7,354 nt of DNA, from the NCBI GenBank assembly GCA_003250275.1, contig QKGW01000564.1, positions 1 to 7,354 of the forward strand, given 5' to 3'. Of this stretch, positions 6,659-7,354 are shown in pieces. This stretch comes from Alphaproteobacteria bacterium (GTDB lineage: Bacteria; Pseudomonadota; Alphaproteobacteria; Rhodospirillales; Rhodospirillaceae). Position numbers and translations under genes: made by a program. The stretch's first letter is position 1; the number at the start of each line of letters is the position of its first letter. A model generated the notes under the pieces. The model had not been told where the DNA came from, ran no database searches, and saw nothing but the letters and a program-made list of their open reading frames with translations.

Positions 6659-6747
6659 CGTCATCCCCGGGCTTAACCCGGGGATCCACGCCTGCGTCGG
6701 CGGAGCCGTGAAACCCGTGGATGGCCGGGACGAGCCCGGCCATGACG
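6659..6747. repeat. Composite palindromic intergenic repeat, copy 1
   Basis: Four nested inverted elements form one unit. The outer stem is CGTCAT (6659-6664) with ATGACG (6742-6747). Hairpin one is CCCCGGG/CCCGGGG (6665-6671 with 6677-6683). The inner stem is ATCCACG (6684-6690) with CGTGGAT (6716-6722). Hairpin two is GGCCGGG/CCCGGCC (6723-6729 with 6735-6741). All 27 pairs match, and the arms could meet as a four-way junction. CCCCTCA precedes it, as it does copy 2. Read on the - strand it encodes the meaningless peptide MAGLVPAIH that is familiar from alphaproteobacterial genomes. Confidence 0.85.
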
Positions 6748-6781
6748 GATGGCATGACACACGAGGCGGGGCTTCCCCTCA

Positions 6782-6874
6782 CGTCATCCCCGGGCCTGGC
6801 CCGGGGATCCACGCCGGTTTCGACCGGGCCGGAAAAAAGACCCGCGGACGGCCGGGTCGAGCCCGGCCATGACG
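6782..6874. repeat. Composite palindromic intergenic repeat, copy 2
   Basis: It has the same layout as copy 1. The outer stem is CGTCAT (6782-6787) with ATGACG (6869-6874). Hairpin one is CCCCGGG/CCCGGGG (6788-6794 with 6800-6806). The inner stem is ATCCACG (6807-6813) with CGCGGAC (6843-6849). Hairpin two is GGCCGGG/CCCGGCC (6850-6856 with 6862-6868). Two bases of the inner stem have changed; as - strand RNA both become G-U pairs, whereas as + strand RNA both are A-C mismatches. The central spacer differs from copy 1 and contains a CCGGT-TTCG-ACCGG mini-hairpin (6814-6827). The aminotransferase terminator overlaps the right half. Confidence 0.82.
6833..6858 (-). terminator. Intrinsic terminator of the gabT-like gene
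   Basis: On the - strand, GACCCG (6858-6853) pairs with CGGGTC (6844-6839) around an eight-base loop, and six T residues follow immediately (6838-6833). It lies about 40 bases after the aminotransferase stop and in the right direction, so it probably ends that transcript before the ABC operon. Its left arm lies within hairpin two of repeat copy 2, so the terminator and that repeat hairpin cannot form together. Confidence 0.65.
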
Positions 6875-6899
6875 GGAGAGAGGGTGTAGAGCCGGGCGA

Positions 6900-7354
6900 T
6901 CAGGCGGCGGTGGTCAGCTCGGCGAGGCAGGATTCGAGGATATCGAGGCCTTCGTCGAGGATCGCGTCGGTGGTGGTGAGCGGCGCGAGGAAGCGGATGA
7001 CGTTGCCGTAGGTACCGCAGGACAGAATGATCAGCCCCCGGTCCGCCGCTTTCATCACCAGCGCTTTGGTCAGCTCGGGCGCGGGCTCGCGGGTGGTGCG
7101 GTCCTTGACCAGCTCCATCGCGATCATCGCGCCGACGCCGCGCACGTCGCCGATGCAGGCGAAGGCGTTCTTCGCCGCCATCGCCTTGAGGCGCGCGATG
7201 AGGCGTTCGCCGAGGGCGTTGGCGCGACCCGGAAGATCCTCCTCGGCCATCACCTCCATCACCGCGAGACCGGCGGCGCAGGCGAGCGGCGCGCCCGCGT
7301 AGGTGCCGCCGAGACCGCCCGGATTCGCCTTGTCCATCAGCGCCTTGCGGCCGA
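6900..7354 (-). CDS. gabT: 4-aminobutyrate aminotransferase-like class III aminotransferase (C-terminal part)
   Basis: The last 150 or so residues of a PLP-dependent class III aminotransferase; the 5' two-thirds lie beyond the window. The visible part opens with GRKALMDKANPGGLGGTYAG, matching the GR..IMD..PGGLGGTYAG segment that follows the catalytic lysine in GabT. By comparison with E. coli GabT that lysine (K268) should lie about eight codons outside. GGTYAG carries the phosphate-contacting threonine, and YGNVIRFLAPL near the C-terminus holds the arginine that matches R398, which binds the substrate carboxylate. GabT moves the amino group of GABA to 2-oxoglutarate, giving succinate semialdehyde, the step that drains putrescine breakdown. 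The related DavT (5-aminovalerate) and PuuE cannot be excluded. The gene reads toward the ABC operon, but a terminator at 6858-6833 and about 550 bases separate them. Confidence 0.87.
   Translation of the reverse strand, partial: GRKALMDKANPGGLGGTYAGAPLACAAGLAVMEVMAEEDLPGRANALGERLIARLKAMAAKNAFACIGDVRGVGAMIAMELVKDRTTREPAPELTKALVMKAADRGLIILSCGTYGNVIRFLAPLTTTDAILDEGLDILESCLAELTTAA

Larger units (their letters stand above)
6346..6899. other. Long intergenic region between the ABC operon and the aminotransferase gene
   Basis: I see no credible protein-coding gene in these 554 bases. From left to right the region holds the leader of the ABC operon (6346-6399), a 16-base AT-rich palindrome (6400-6415), an AT-rich stretch likely to contain promoter elements (about 6416-6480), a possible + strand small RNA ending in an intrinsic terminator (6519-6552), about 100 bases with nothing I can name (6553-6651), and two composite palindromic repeats (6659-6747 and 6782-6874). 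The second repeat contains the terminator of the aminotransferase gene. No confident sigma-70 or sigma-54 promoter for the ABC operon could be placed by eye. Confidence 0.8.

Noticed and set aside
6402..6812. A 136-codon - strand open frame containing MAGLVPAIH and DPRxKPGDD
   Set aside because: The peptide is the translation of the two palindromic repeats plus the AT-rich leader. Such frames are a known false annotation in alphaproteobacteria, and no ribosome-binding site or conserved domain supports it.
6782..6874. A CRISPR array or tRNA-like gene suggested by repeated palindromes and cloverleaf shape
   Set aside because: There are only two copies with internal, unequal spacers and no regular spacing. 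The element lacks a T-loop, a CCA end or an anticodon arm of the right size.
6721..7011. A 96-codon + strand open frame with MAGTSPAMT and PADGRVEPGHDG
   Set aside because: It is another reading of the repeats that then runs antisense into gabT; it does not resemble a real protein.

Overview
The window is about two-thirds G+C with strong G/C bias at third codon positions. It carries two solute-transport loci that run tail to tail, followed by the end of an aminotransferase gene. The gene families, the layout and the paired palindromic intergenic repeats (a type that is often mis-annotated as proteins containing MAGLVPAIH or DPRxKPGDD) point to an alphaproteobacterium. The genus cannot be named from this sequence.

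Left part, + strand (1-1982): the end of an upstream gene, probably the tctC-type periplasmic receptor, then tctB (44-493) and tctA (504-1982). Together these are the small and large membrane subunits of a tripartite tricarboxylate transporter (TTT family), an ion-driven uptake system for citrate or other carboxylates. The genes are translationally packed: the first overlap is TAATG, and the tctA ribosome-binding site lies across the tctB stop.

Middle part, - strand (1983-6345): a complete ABC importer of the polyamine/opine-type family (PotABCD/COG0687 group). In transcription order it is ATPase (6345-5218), periplasmic binding protein (5154-4108), and two inner-membrane permeases (4044-2821 and 2810-1983). 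Two strong RNA hairpins flank the binding-protein gene. The one after it looks suited to uneven expression within the operon. The last permease gene and tctA converge with no base between their stop codons: the two stops form the palindrome TGATCA, so there is no room for a terminator.

Right part (6346-7354): a 554-base non-coding stretch, then the C-terminal third of a class III aminotransferase very like GabT (4-aminobutyrate aminotransferase, - strand, cut by the window edge). The non-coding stretch holds a 16-base AT-rich palindrome just upstream of the ABC operon (candidate operator) and a possible + strand small RNA ending in an intrinsic terminator. It also holds two copies of a composite repeat that can fold as a four-armed junction, and the terminator for the aminotransferase, which is built into the second repeat copy.

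Working model (inference): the ABC importer brings in an amine or amine-containing compound, and GabT handles the GABA produced from polyamines such as putrescine. However, several polyamine-contacting residues known from E. coli PotD are not conserved in the binding protein, so its ligand is open. I see no defence system, CRISPR array, transposase or tRNA. The transport genes are ordinary; the intergenic region is the least explained part.
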